Of a stretch of DNA of 64,000 nucleotides, positions 36,437 to 48,622 are shown in pieces. Source of the stretch: Vanessa cardui (Eukaryota > Arthropoda > Insecta > Lepidoptera > Nymphalidae); the NCBI RefSeq assembly GCF_905220365.1, contig NC_061127.1, positions 496,001-560,000 on the forward strand, in the 5' to 3' direction. The notes under the pieces were generated by a model. That model had not been told where the DNA came from. It ran no database searches and saw nothing but the letters and a program-made list of their open reading frames with translations. The first letter of the stretch is position 1. Each line of letters opens with the position of its first letter. The position numbers and the translations under genes are program-made.

Positions 36437-37368
36437 ATTTTAAAGTCGTCTCCAATACTTCAAATGACGAACTTTTAACTCGTTCTTAAACTATCCCAGG
36501 TATGGAACTGTAATAGGAAAAAGTTTCAAACTTCGGAATATTATTGAAATTTACATGAAAACAACACAAAAACTATAACTATTTCAGACTGAAATTGGAA
36601 GCAGAACTTCAAGATCTTTATTACTTAGTCATATATGTATTTATATGGCCTTAAACCGTATTTGTCTATGTTTGTTCTAGCTTAAGTATTTAATAGTATT
36701 TAAGTTTTTAATATTATTTAAAAGTGTATTACTTTTTATTTAATTCAACAGTGCTGTAAATACCTGTAGTGGTGTATCACACTCCACTGGCCTGTGTGCA
36801 TTTATTACATAAGTGTTTTTGTGAATATGCCGATTGTGTTTCAAATAAATTTACCAATGATGTGTTAAAAAACCGCTAATTTATGACACATTATAGATCA
36901 CATAGCACACACATTACAAAAAGGTTCCATTGCGATAATTCAGAAGTCTTATCACAAACAACGATTTTATGGATAACTACTGTGACGATATAACTTTACA
37001 TAATAGTGTAGGGTTATTCTTAGTATAGTAGTAACTCTTAATACAATATACATTTTAGTCTGGCAGCTTTATACTTCGTTTAAACGGAAAGGAATGTCAC
37101 CTTTAACACTCAGTACATTACTATTCTGTAACAAGATATTAAACTCACCGAAGAAATTGTGACATTTATAGAATACACGTAATAAAATAGCGTATCACTG
37201 TAAGTCGGTTGTCAATATTTCACGAGTGAGTTTCGAAGTGAATTCGTACAGAATCGCACATCTGTTATTGTCATATATTACATTTATCAATGCACGTCGA
37301 AAAAGTAGCGTGGAAGCGCGTGCCTCCTTTGGTGAATGGGTCTTTATATTAATATATTATTCTCGGAA

Positions 37369-37394
37369 TATATATCTAATTTATTAGATATATA
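37369..37394. repeat. 12-bp inverted repeat
   Basis: TATATATCTAAT, two bases, then ATTAGATATATA. It is probably incidental in AT-rich DNA. Confidence 0.5.
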
Positions 37395-37649
37395 AACCGC
37401 AACGACCTTATTTGCTTTATGACTGAATCGGTCGTACTATTTGGGTATTAATGCGAGTTCCAGGAAATCAACTGCGAACACAGCGATGGCTTCGCACTGC
37501 CATTACTGATATGAATCACTAATAAGTTTCTGATGTCGATATTGAACTAGCGTCTTGTTGTTATATTCTTCATTTTTAAAACTATACATATATTAAATTT
37601 GGAGTTTCTGTTCGTAATATTAAAATTAAAACTTTTTACACATACCAAA

Positions 37650-37750
37650 GTCTTCTTTTACAAATTTGTCTCTCTGTTCCGGCTAACGTCTGGAACGGTT
37701 GGACCAACTTTGACGGGACTTTCAATGGCAGATAGCAGATATATTGGCTA
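37650..37750 (-). mobile_element. LINE 3' tail fragment, RTE-like
   Basis: Reverse complement of the same kind of tail as 23741-24015: GTTCCGGCTAACGTCTGGAA, GGTTGGACCAACTTTGACG and GGGACTTTCAATGGCAGATA on the + strand. Confidence 0.55.
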
Positions 37751-37795
37751 CTTTTATTTAAGAATAAAGTTGCAATATCGAAACACTGTCCTATC

Positions 37796-37850
37796 GGCGG
37801 GCGGTGGTGATCACTTATCCTCAGGTGACCCTTTTGCTTTCCTACCTACA
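37796..37850 (-). mobile_element. promoterless repeat, terminal fragment
   Basis: GGCGGTGGTGATCACTTATC and CTCAGGTGACCCTTTTGCT correspond to the reverse complement of the family's 5' end. Confidence 0.4.
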
Positions 37851-39630
37851 AATATTAGTTATTTCTTAATAAAATTGCAACAGATCATGAAAATTGTTTG
37901 AAAAATAAACCAAATATTATCCGTATTGAATTTTTAAAACATTTTTTTAAATAGATAAATATATATGTAATTAACTCCACAAAATACCATAGACAAATAA
38001 AATGTTCACGCTACACCTGCCTACTAATCCATTGAGCTTCCATCTTCCTCGCAAAGATGTCAGAGATAGCGCTTCCAATGTCAATAGCGCTGGCTGGAAA
38101 CTGGTCGAGTGGGTACATACTGCATTACTGACATTATCGACCGCATCAGCTGAATCGGAAGCCCGAGTTGAAACAGCACTTGCTTACGCGACACGTGTAG
38201 CGAGGCATTATCTTTATAATATAAGAATGAGTATTTTATGAGTTAATTTGAATTTCGAACACCTAAAAATTTACTATTTTTTTTATAACAAGAAAAGCCA
38301 AAGCATTGTATGGCAAGGACAAGTTATATTTCTCTTGAATACAAATAACATAATTATCATAGTATTGTGTAAATTTACGACTACCAAGATGTACTTAGGC
38401 GTAGAGCCAAGATGGCTAAGTATATATTAATCTTGAATTGCGCAATTCCAGACAAGCACCGTCTCATGCGCTTAATTTGCGTTTTATTATAAATGTCTCA
38501 CTACACATGGACAAATATTAAAGCAAACAATAATAATAATTTGGTGTGCTCGTATAATGTAAAAGTACTTAAAAAAATATTACACAAATTATTGTATATT
38601 TTTTACGAATACTCTTGATATAAATATAATAATACGAATAATACATAAAATTAAAATACAGATTACATAAATGTTAAATTAAAAATAAAGAAAAGTGACA
38701 GATTATTTACTAAGAATAAAGATGGCGATTTATAGACAAAAAACAGACAGTTTGAAAGAAAACTCGAGTAATTCATCATATTAATTTAAACGCATATAAA
38801 AAACCTATTAGTCATCAAACCAGAATGACGAATTGGGAAAGAAAGTACAAACAATGATTTTATTTGAACGAAATCTTACAATTGTTTGCGAAAGAGTCGT
38901 GTTTGCTTAGAAGCTGTGAAACGTCACGGCAATTACTGGCGGTGTTAATCTAGTCGGTCACTAACGGCTGAAGGGACTTATAGGGACTCGGTATGGTCGC
39001 ACATTATAACCGTTAATAGCTAGCTGAACTCTTAACACTTACTCATATATGAAATATATAAACATTGCAATGAGAATGGAGATGGAAATAACTCAATTGT
39101 CGAAAAAGTGCTTTGGCTATTGACATTTTTTTAATCTGAAATAAAATTTTTTATACAAAATTGTATATTTTGAGATTATAAGTAAGAGCGAAATAACATA
39201 TTGTTTTATATATATATATATATGTATATAGGTTTAAAGGTCATTGACCTTTCGGCTGCGGCTAGTAACGTAAAATAACTTAACGCCTAAGTTTAACGGT
39301 TGGTCACAAAATTGTCGCGTGTTGACTGCAAACATTGTGTCGCTAGATAAACTATAAAACAAATTGTTTCTCCCTTTTTCCTCCTTCCTTTAATTCCCTA
39401 ATTATCATTACACTTATACAAACAATTTTGACTGTTTAAAAATCAAATATTTTTTGTGAATGAGAGAGTGAATGATTTAATTAATTTAATTTTTTTCCCG
39501 GAAGAACCAAATAAGGACTTTAATTTTACGCTCAGTGTTCTTTAAATGATATAGCAGTGATGATACTAATTTGTTTAGTACAACTCATAAAAATGTGTAA
39601 ATCAAAGTTTATTTAACAATATTGAAGTAT
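37851..39630. other. intronic DNA with a coding-like island at 38002-38241
   Basis: A 79-codon frame from ATG at 38002 has balanced codon use (AESEARVETALAYATRVAR near its end) and is flanked by AT-rich DNA. It could be a relic of a mobile-element ORF or a conserved non-coding block; no domain is recognised. Confidence 0.35.
39207..39230. repeat. TA microsatellite
   Basis: About ten TA units with one TG interruption. Confidence 0.8.
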
Positions 39631-39703
39631 TTTTTACTCAAGTTTGTCTAATTTAGTTATCTGTATAGTACAAATAACTAAATTAGACAAACCTTGTAAA
39701 AAA
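39631..39703. repeat. short near-perfect hairpin
   Basis: Perfect 19-bp arms, GTTTGTCTAATTTAGTTAT (39642-39660) and its complement (39674-39692), with a 13-base loop that can itself pair TGTA/TACA. Beyond the arms, pairing continues imperfectly (TTTTAC...AAG with CTTGTAAAA), making a stem of roughly 28 bp. Confidence 0.7.
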
Positions 39704-40089
39704 AGTAGTCGTTTACAAGACTTTTTTTTTTAATTTAACAATTTTTGTAATCTGTGTAATTTTTACACCCGATTTATTTCTCTACTATGGAAAGATAGCT
39801 TATTACGTAGCGCAAGAGGCAATTGACGTGGAAAGGAATTTTTATTAGTGTCCCTCACATACGATGGGATTGCTAAAGACGAAAGCCTTACAAATTGCTC
39901 ACTTCACACCGTACGTGAATAATTAGGAGTAAGTGTGGGACCAACACAAGCTGGGAACTCCAGCGGTATAGACATTATTAAATCCACTGGACAGGCAGTA
40001 AATCTGTATTTCATTATTTATCGTATAAAATCTAACGTATTTCAGCTTACTTACAAACATACCAGAGGTGAATAGAATGTAATACCGCC

Positions 40090-40245
40090 GGTAAGGCTTT
40101 ATGTACGCCCTTTTGAGTTCTATTCATTTGTTACCGCCAAACGTCAATACTTTTTATTGCAGTGTTCTGGTTCAAAGAACGAGTGAGCCAGGGTAATTAC
40201 AGACACAAAAGACATAACAACGTCGGTGCATTCACGTAAGAAATA
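40090..40245 (-). mobile_element. promoterless repeat, eroded
   Basis: TTACCGCCAAACGTCAATAC, GCAGTGTTCTGGTTCAAAGA, CGAGTGAGCCAGGGTAATTA and CAGACACAAAAGACATAACA follow the reverse complement of the family. Confidence 0.5.
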
Positions 40246-40630
40246 TTTTCCAATTTATGCAGTGTTATGGTTCATCAAAGAATAACAATATTCTCCTTTG
40301 CCTTTTACAGAAATGAAAAAAACGAAAGTGTCAATTTTTTCGTACAAGCTAAATTAGTCTTATAAATTAAGTTACCGTAACAAGTAATCCTTTCCAACTA
40401 ACTAAATTATTTACATAAGCGACGTGCATTTCCGCTGGCGCGGTGTCGTAATCGCATTGTAATAGAACCTGATTGTTGGATATAATATAACTAGCACGGC
40501 CACCAATAACACCGCCTATAAATCGCCTTAACTGTAACCTAGCTTATGTACTATATAGCATTATCAATGTAAATCTATTTACTAAGATTTTTTGTTCTTT
40601 ATTGTTTAGTTTTGTAATTAAGTACGTGAA

Positions 40631-40763
40631 ATCACCTAGTATAAAAGAAGTCAATTACAACTGGTATGCTTAGATCTTTAAAATTACGCAACAGTTTTTG
40701 ATGCGGTTTTTTTAATACATAGAGTGATTCGAGAAGAAGTTTATCGAAAATAGTAAAGAAAAA
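40631..40763 (-). mobile_element. RTE-like LINE tail, truncated
   Basis: Reverse complement of the 3' half of the same family, from the CTAGTATAAAA end through ATGCTTAGATC and GATGCGG to AATAGTAAAGAAA. It carries an internal deletion. Confidence 0.7.
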
Positions 40764-43371
40764 ACAAAATTCTAGAGAATATCGGGTAATCGGGTCCATA
40801 TATATTATTAGCCGCCGATTTGAGCAAGGGGTTATGGGACGTAGCTGCACATAGAAAGTCAGTTATGGTCTCATTTTCAAAAGCTAAAGCCATAGATGTG
40901 CTAAAATTAAATAATAATTCTTAATTGCAAATTATTAAATTGTTGCGATTTAACGAAGATTTAATATAACAGAGCGGAAAAAAGTTTCTAGCCGGTTAGA
41001 GAGCGGCTCTACGGCAGTATAGGAAAAAACGTAATAAAAAAAATTGAAGGAAATTGTTATTGACAAACTCCAATTCTAACTGATCTAATTTATTTGACAA
41101 TAAATTTCGTTTAAAGAAGGTTTCGTCACTTTGACGCCAAGATGAGTGACAAGCAGTTTACAATGAAATGAAATCAAAATCAAACTTGTCATAAGTTTCG
41201 AAATTCCTAAAAATCTTTTGAATAAACGCGAGTATCGCGGGAGACCAGTGGGTCTACTAGTGAGTAATGATTAATATACATATATTAACGAGGTACATAA
41301 TAAGTTGACATCGGAATCTATATTGATCAGAATATTCCTACGACTACAACAAACAGCTGAGATAAGCTAAGCTAATTTACACTATCTAATAATGAATTAT
41401 ATACCGAAACCTTCTCCATTAATCAATCCGTCCGATATTGAAAATCGTTTCCTCAATTCTCTATGGAAGTAAATACATACTTATCAATTTCTTTTATACG
41501 AAATTTATGAGTTGATTAACTTATCGCTATACTCAATAAACAATACAATGGCAACATCGAATAGCGGCGGAAAATTATATTTGTGAAGTCAGATATACTT
41601 TTATGTATACATTACATTTTTATTGTAAACTGAATTCTTAATATTTGGCAAACAATACAGTAATTTTTCTCTGATAAAAAAGTTTGAATAAAATCTGTTA
41701 TATAAATATAGTTTGATCTTGATTACAATTTCAATTGTATATATTTTCTATTTATTTTTATTTTGTATTATAACCTTTGGCTGTATAATCTTAAACATGT
41801 GTCTGAAATCTCAAATATTCACTTAACCAATAAAAAATCCCGACGCAATTACCAAGTTACCTGTCTACATTCCTGGTGTTTATAATGCGTACATCCACAT
41901 CTTATTAAAGATTTATTATATTATAGGCCTTATCGTTATAAAAATAAGGGCTATACAGAGACAGGTAAGAGTAACTTGACTAGTAGAGTTTGAGCTAATT
42001 GCTATGCAGCTCCAGGTCGCGCTGGTATTACAGAATGCTGTTCTATTTATAAACTTACGATTAATATGATACGATAAATGTATTTTGTTTGTTTGATATG
42101 GAATTTGAAATTTATTTTCTTCGAAATAACAACCAATTTACTATTTAATGATAGCATTGGAAGATATATTATAGGTTAGATTTAGAACTTGTAAATTGAA
42201 AATGGAAGACACAAACAATGTTGTTTTTTTTTTTTTTTTAATTTCAAATCGTATTCGCGCAATGGTGTAAGCCTGGTCGTTAACATCTCTTGTATTGTAT
42301 GCGTCCCTGTAGGCAAGATAAACGCTGTCAGACGCCCTGGTGATTGTGTATCTATTGTCTGTGGTTTTCACAGAAGGACACAGACTTATTAACAATCTGA
42401 AATTAAAAACAGTTTCCTAAGTACATGTAACAGTAATGTTTTGTACTCGAAAAAAAGTTTTAAATATTACTATTAGTGAACGTAAAAGTAATACACATGT
42501 AATTTCCAATTGTTGGACAAATGCTTTATTTTAAGGAAAAAGTACAAAATATTCAGTTTCACTTTTCCAAGCGAATTGGAAAACATGTGAATTTTTAAAA
42601 CTAAAAACTTAAATTTCTTATTGTTAGTCAAATTAAACACTACCATTGAACTTCCGAAACACGCATGTTCTGACAATTTGGTCCATTCCGACAATTTACG
42701 CTTAAACTTTAGTTTATTTGTAAATCGTTAGCAACTTGTATTTTGTCTTGATTTTAAAAGTTATGCATTCGTTTGGTACGTTATAAAAAAAGGATGAGTG
42801 TGAGTTTTGGTGATACGCTGGGTGACATGAAATCTCCAACATTAAATTGTTTCCTAAATCATTAATTAACTGTCAATACGCTCGAAATAGAAAACTTCAC
42901 GTCTGATCTTATTGTGTTATGTTAAAATTTGTGACTAAGTGTTTATTTATTGCAATTTACTATTTGCATACAGTTGCAATTTATGTTTTAATTACTCCGA
43001 ATATGTGAAACACACTCTCGTCTATATACACGCACAATTTATTTTTGATTGCATTTATACTCTCTCAATATTTTCTTTTGTATATTTTCATACGTGAAAT
43101 TATCTAGGAATAACGGTTTCCATAACCTCGTTTCAAACCCAATAAACATACCATAGCCCAGATTCAAAACCGCAAACATCTGATGGTCGCAGCTGATTAC
43201 CGGCTGATTACAGGTACACCTTCAACGGGTTACCAGTATAAGGGTCGCATGGTAATCGCGCATTTAACTAATCACAGTGGAAGTAGCTTAATAATTGAAA
43301 TAGAAAATTGTAAGCAATGCTCTCCAACTCAGTGATGTCAGCTTAGACAAGATTACTCTACGTTTATAGGT
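40764..43371. other. intronic AT-rich DNA
   Basis: No repeat-family member or gene recognised. Confidence 0.55.
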
Positions 43372-43590
43372 TACTGGCGTCCAGCCCTGGCTTCGTATAT
43401 GTGCAATCCTGATACTATATATACTACATATTTCATCTTATTTCTTTAATATATTGTCTATGTATTATATACAAAAACCTTCCTCTCGAATCAGTCTATC
43501 TATTAAACCAAAAACCGCATAAAAATATGTTGCGTAGTTTTAAAGATATAAGCACACAGGGACAGTGACTTTTTTTTATACCATGTATGA
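43372..43590 (+). mobile_element. RTE-like LINE tail with internal deletion
   Basis: Same family. The segment with TTTATTTACGACATCACA is missing; the rest (CCTTCCTCTCGAATC, AAAACCGCATAAAAAT) is clear. Confidence 0.7.
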
Positions 43591-44701
43591 CTGGGCCATT
43601 ATCTAAACGAAGCTACGTCCGAAGTGAGACCAGTTAAAGATTCAGGAAAGAATACGATTCAACTTTAGTGAAGTTGCAAATATCTTGAAAGATTTATAAT
43701 GAGATATGTATATAAATTAAATTGTCTAAAGATACTCGTCCATCTGAACACAATTCATACAAAGCGACATACAAAAAGTTACTACCGCTTTAGAAATTTA
43801 GACCTAGACGTACCGGAGAAATTCAGAGGTTTTTTCTATGTCAAAAAAAAATAATAACATTATAAACTTTATGTGTATCAGCTTGTAGGCGATAATTTCG
43901 TCCCCAATTTTATTATCATCTTAATAGCTAGAAGTGAAATTCCAATCACTCGATTGGCTCATCTGTTAAGAGCGATCTTAAATCTTTGGCAGCTAAAATT
44001 TCGCACGATACATTTCTCTTTACAAAAAAATGATTTACACGATTTTCGTTTTAGGCGACACGCGAATAAAGACACGCATTGTCACACACATTGACAATAG
44101 TCGCCGGCAATTAGCGTATTATGTTGCTATTCAGACCGAAGTAATGGAACTGCGGCATCTAATGTGACATTGGTGGCCTCCTTGGAACAATATAATGCTA
44201 TATTCTTACTCCCATTATGTATTGGAACTTTACAATTTGCAACCGATCATTGTCTTACAAATCTACTCCGCCATAAGTTACATTGGACGAATATTTTCTA
44301 TCTACGTGCAGAACTAAATAATGATAATACAAAAAAAAAAAAACATCTTATACTGTACATAATATAGTTTGGATTTTAAATATTTCATTAAAATGGGAAG
44401 TTTATTATTGTCTTTAGTAACATTGATTAGAAGTGGGTCAACAGGTAAAGGAAACTATGATATTCCCACCGTCTAGGTTAAAGTTTTTACATTAAACTGT
44501 TAAGGTTTTAAGTTTCGGAAATACTTCGGTTCCCATCGTGTAGCGGACGTTTGGCCCGTCTGCGTCGTGATGGCAACATTGCGCCATCGTATAAGTACGC
44601 AAAGATATGAATATTAACGATTCATTTAATTGATTTTTGTACTATAATTGACTTCTATATTTCTTTATAAAATAATTTAATCATTATTGTATTTTATAGT
44701 A

Positions 44702-45068
44702 ATTGTAACTATTTATTAAAGTTATTAATTTCGGGATATTTACCATGTTTTTTATTTTTGTTCGGTGGAGCTCGATATTTCGACATTGTCTACGAATTTC
44801 ACTGTGACAATGGTAGGGGTGACAATAGTAGTGGTGACCGGTGTTTACGTAGCAAACGTACAAGAAAGGAGGTAGTCCGATACGGACACCTCTAACATTA
44901 TCAGCATCTACCCGCACACTTCAGTCTCGTGAACAAGACATTCGTAGACAATGTCGAAATATCGAGCTCCACCGAACAAAAATAAAAAACATGGTAAATA
45001 TCCCGAAATTAATAACTTTAATAATAAAAATAACCATGTTAGTTTAAAATCCTATATTGTAACTATTT
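44702..45068 (+). mobile_element. foldback element with 85-bp perfect inverted arms and 13-bp target duplication
   Basis: Arms 44713-44797 and 44940-45024 are perfect reverse complements (85 bp) separated by 142 bases. The 13-bp direct repeat ATTGTAACTATTT lies at 44702-44714 and 45056-45068. The element has about 31 extra bases between the right arm and the right repeat. The arms contain CGGTGGAGCTCGATATTTCG. A long target duplication suggests target-primed insertion rather than a cut-and-paste transposase. Inverted terminal units are seen in Penelope-like elements, so a non-autonomous Penelope-type element is one reading and a foldback/MITE another. There is no coding frame. Confidence 0.6.
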
Positions 45069-45721
45069 TATTTGAGATTTTTTCAAAAATAAAAAAATTA
45101 TAAGTATGTATGTATGTATAATGAAATCGATGGATATTCGATGTAATTTCAGCCACGGCAGCCATTTTTAGTGTTTTATTGCGTCATAGTGTATTCTTCA
45201 AAATAATGGACACGAGTGGAATGAGTTTAAGATAATATACGATTTTAATAAAACGTCATCGTAAAGACATTCTCCCGAATATCATAGTTATGGGGTTGTG
45301 ATAGAAAAGATTACTTTAGGTATTGGCATCATTAACGAAGCAGATTTTAAGATAATACCGAAAACAAAAAAAAAACTTCGAACATAATTACGCAATATAC
45401 TTTGAAGAACTTAGATGTTATAAGAATTAAGAGGCTGCGGTCGAGAGACGAGCGTTGACCGTCTCTGCGGCTGCAAGAAGTATAAAAATACATCAGAATA
45501 AAACTATTAAATTAACCTCAGTTTGCATTCTCTTGCAACGAACGTTTAGGATCAAACACCTGCGTAACTACGCGAAGCTGTAGAGGAGAGCCAGTCCCTT
45601 CCAGATAGTAAATCATATTTGAGCTAATCTTACCCATTGTGTTCTCTGTTTCATGGCTTTATATCCGATTTAAAAAAAAGTATTTTATTATTTTAATCAA
45701 ATATGTATATCGATTACTAAT

Positions 45722-45892
45722 TTCGCATGCGGCTGTTCTCGTGATAGGCATAAAAAGTAGCCTAAAGTACTTATTTATACAGTAGTATGAACTTGCATTG
45801 GAATTCATATTTACTTCATAAAAATATTCATCAAATTGGTTAAGATAGGCAGATGGAGAAATTTTCTTATTAATAATATCAGTACAGATGAA
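45722..45892 (+). mobile_element. degraded LINE 3' tail, RTE-like
   Basis: GTGATAGGCATAAAAAGTAGCC, CATCAAATTGGTTAAGATAG and the end TAATAATATCAGTACAGATG follow the pattern of older RTE-type tails. Confidence 0.4.
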
Positions 45893-46990
45893 AATGACAA
45901 ATGATAACGAATATGTTTAAAATCATTAAATTGAGCTTCGTCCTTCAGATATGTAAGCCATACATTCTTTTACTTTTAAGTATATTGATTCTATTTGAAA
46001 TGTATGCATTGCTACGATTTGTATCTAGACGTGAAAGATACAGCCGGGTGGTCTGGCTGGGTGTAGGCGACTGTCTTTGATAAGATCTGCCAATGGTCAT
46101 TTTACTTTTACTGAGCTTTTATTGATAGCAACACAGGCTAAATATATCACAAAGTTCAAACTATAAAAATCTATACCTACTTTTGACATTGACATTTAGA
46201 AATTGACTGAACATTTGAAATTATGTATTTTTTCTTTTAATTATTTCAATTAAAAGTACATATTTAATGAAATTATTAATTTTCATAATAATTATCTATA
46301 AGTTTTTTTTTTTTAATCTGTGATAAAAATAAGTAGCAGACGGGCGCGTTTACGAAAGTGCTGCGACATTGCACGTTAGTGCGTTGACCGCGCTTCTGAC
46401 CTGGGAGTCGAGGTCATGCGGTCAGCGATGTTAAGGCGCGCCCACACGAGCCGACGTTACCGAACAAGTAATGTTACATGTAATGCGGACACAAATTGCT
46501 TAATCTATGGCATTCTACGTGCAGTACCGTGACTGTAACTGCTGTCATTATTAAATATTTATGTCTAAATCAATAACCGCCTTCCAGAGATAAAAAAGAT
46601 TATTAATAAAATGAATACGTCTTTAATTGAATTAATGAAACTATTATTATATCATTATCACCAGTTGAACAAACGGTTTTACGTTTCAGTATATCTCATG
46701 AAACAGTTTAAAGAATCGCTATCGCGTTGTAAACAGCGGCGAAGGTTTTATTATAATACAATAAATTATATTTTATTGCTCTACCTAAATACTGTTCGTA
46801 AGGTAATATGATACAAGAGATACACGTTGGTTTGCTAATAAACTATGGGAATTATTCATCGAAACGGGACTTTCGTCGAGCAATTGATGCGAGATTAGTC
46901 AATGAATCCCGCCCTAGAGCTAAATGAGGCTCAAGCGGAACCGAGCTGTAACGATTAACACGAAGATTATTATTATGCTATTATTGAAAA

Positions 46991-47076
46991 CTAGCCGGTC
47001 TGGATTCGCTCGTGTACGTCAAACTATCTGTCGGCATAATTCTTGAAAACAGCCTATTTTATAGGAATATCAAACC
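46991..47076 (+). mobile_element. possible LINE tail fragment
   Basis: Begins CTAGCCGGTCTGGATTCGCTCGTG, the usual opening of RTE-type 3' fragments, and fades into AT-rich DNA after about 85 bases. Little else supports it. Confidence 0.3.
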
Positions 47077-47524
47077 AATATCATTGAATTTTATACTATA
47101 AACACATTACTTATTCACTAATAGCTCTGCTATATGATATGCAACCAACAAATTTGAGATAGCAACATCGCCGAAATTCAAAACGCGATATTTCAACCAA
47201 TCCCTAATGAATACCATAGGTGGTTTTAGATTTCGACCAATGAGAGCGCGTAAATTCAAGGTCATTGTTGTTAGTGCATCTTTTTCTTCTATCATTGGAT
47301 TATAGCTACACTACATGCATACATACTGTAGCTACACTTTGCAGTGAAACAATCATAATTGTATTGTGTGTAAGGCTCAGTCAAACCGCAAATTTGATTG
47401 TGATGTATTGATAAATGGTCTTTGCTACTTTTAATGCGAACGTTACGCTTATTTCAATGGAAAATAGGATAGGATTATTATTTATTATATATTATTGTTA
47501 AATACGCTAAAATTTCAATTACGA

Positions 47525-47660
47525 AACAAGGGACACAACATCTTAGTTGCCAAGGATGATCGCGCATTGGCGATTTAATGAATGAATGAATAGAATGAAG
47601 TAATTAGTTGTATTTGGTAAACATTTACCATCAGATGATACGTTTGTCTGTCATTCTATT
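47525..47660 (-). mobile_element. promoterless repeat, eroded
   Basis: CAAGGGACACAACATCTTAG, TTGCCAAGGATGATCGCGCA and TTTACCATCAGATGATACG match the reverse complement. A short ATGAATGAATGAATAG run is inserted. Confidence 0.45.
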
Positions 47661-47759
47661 TCTTTAAAATGATGTTTTGTAATATAATAAATGTTTATAA
47701 TATCTTCTGGCTATTTCATTTGATTTAAATTGTTTATATAATACATGAGACAAAAAAAA

Positions 47760-47892
47760 ACAGTTTCTTTCGCCGGTTCTTCTCAGGTCAGGGATTTCTT
47801 TTTCCGAACTGCTGATACTGTTTCAATTGACCATCAGTAAGAAAGTGTAATACTTCTATATTGAATAAAGCAATTTGAGTTTGAGTTTGAAT
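47760..47892 (+). mobile_element. LINE 3' end, CR1/Jockey-like tail family
   Basis: GCCGGTTCTTCTCAGGTCAG, TTTTTCCGAACTGCTGATAC, then TTGAATAAAGCAATTTGAGT with a repeated TTTGAG tail, typical of LINE 3' ends. The SINE fragment at 47895 abuts it. Confidence 0.5.
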
Positions 47893-47894
47893 AG

Positions 47895-47968
47895 TAAACC
47901 CCTTTAAATATCCCAGTACTGGGCTAAAGCCACGTCTCCCTTATTGGAGAAGGTTCAGAGCTTATTAT
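47895..47968 (-). mobile_element. tRNA-derived SINE, 3' fragment
   Basis: TTTAAATATCCCAGTACTGG, GCTAAAGCCACGTCTCCC and GAGAAGGTTCAGAGC match the reverse complement of the SINE end. Confidence 0.6.
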
Positions 47969-48517
47969 TCTCTTTATTACTTGGCAGAGAAAGAATATAA
48001 ATTTAATATCGAATGAATTTATTCTCTTTGCTAAGAATACTCGTGTGGGATAGATTATAAATAAAAAACTATATAATTAATGTCAAAAAACTAGACGGCT
48101 AACTGATATTTTTTATATAAATTTTTTTTTTTGTAAAAAATTACAAGCTACTACTGGTAGCTACTGGAAGCTAGTATAGCTTACTGCTATGTTAACAGAA
48201 AATACGTCTATGGGAAATTAGAAAAACATCAAGAGGGTTCCGTTTCACGTTTTTTGTTAACATTAAACATTATATATGTGAGAAAAACTATAAAAGTTCC
48301 GCGTTCTATATAAAAATACATAATACATAATTAACGCTTGGGAATCAATAAACGTTGCGTGCATGCAAGTAATAAGCGTTGTATTATAGAGTCAATGCTG
48401 ACAAAAAATATTTAAATAGAAACACGTACTCAAAGAAATAATTCTCCATACACGTAAGATAAACTAGCACTACACGTCGCAACTCCGCCTGTGTTCATTA
48501 AATTTATAATATAGTAC

Positions 48518-48622
48518 TTTCCGAACTAGTAGTAGCTTAGCTTAATATAGTTGCTAAATGACGATTCAAAATTGCTTGTAAATGCTATTTGAATAAAGTA
48601 TGTTTTGAATTTGACCTTTTTG
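48518..48622 (+). mobile_element. LINE 3' end, CR1/Jockey-like tail family
   Basis: TTTCCGAACTAGTAGTAGCT, AAATGACGATTCAAAATTGC, TTGAATAAAGTATGTTTTG; the same 3' sequence as at 54400-54545. Confidence 0.5.

Larger units (their letters stand above)
45069..47524. other. intronic DNA with a GC-rich stem-loop region at 46330-46470
   Basis: A two-part stem is visible: TGACCGC (46385-46391) with GCGGTCA (46418-46424), and inside it GACCT (46398-46402) with AGGTC (46411-46415) around an 8-base loop. Two weak LINE tails also lie in this stretch. Confidence 0.4.

Noticed and set aside
44684..44917. 77-codon minus-strand frame
   Set aside because: It lies within the foldback element's arm and loop; a by-product of the repeat.
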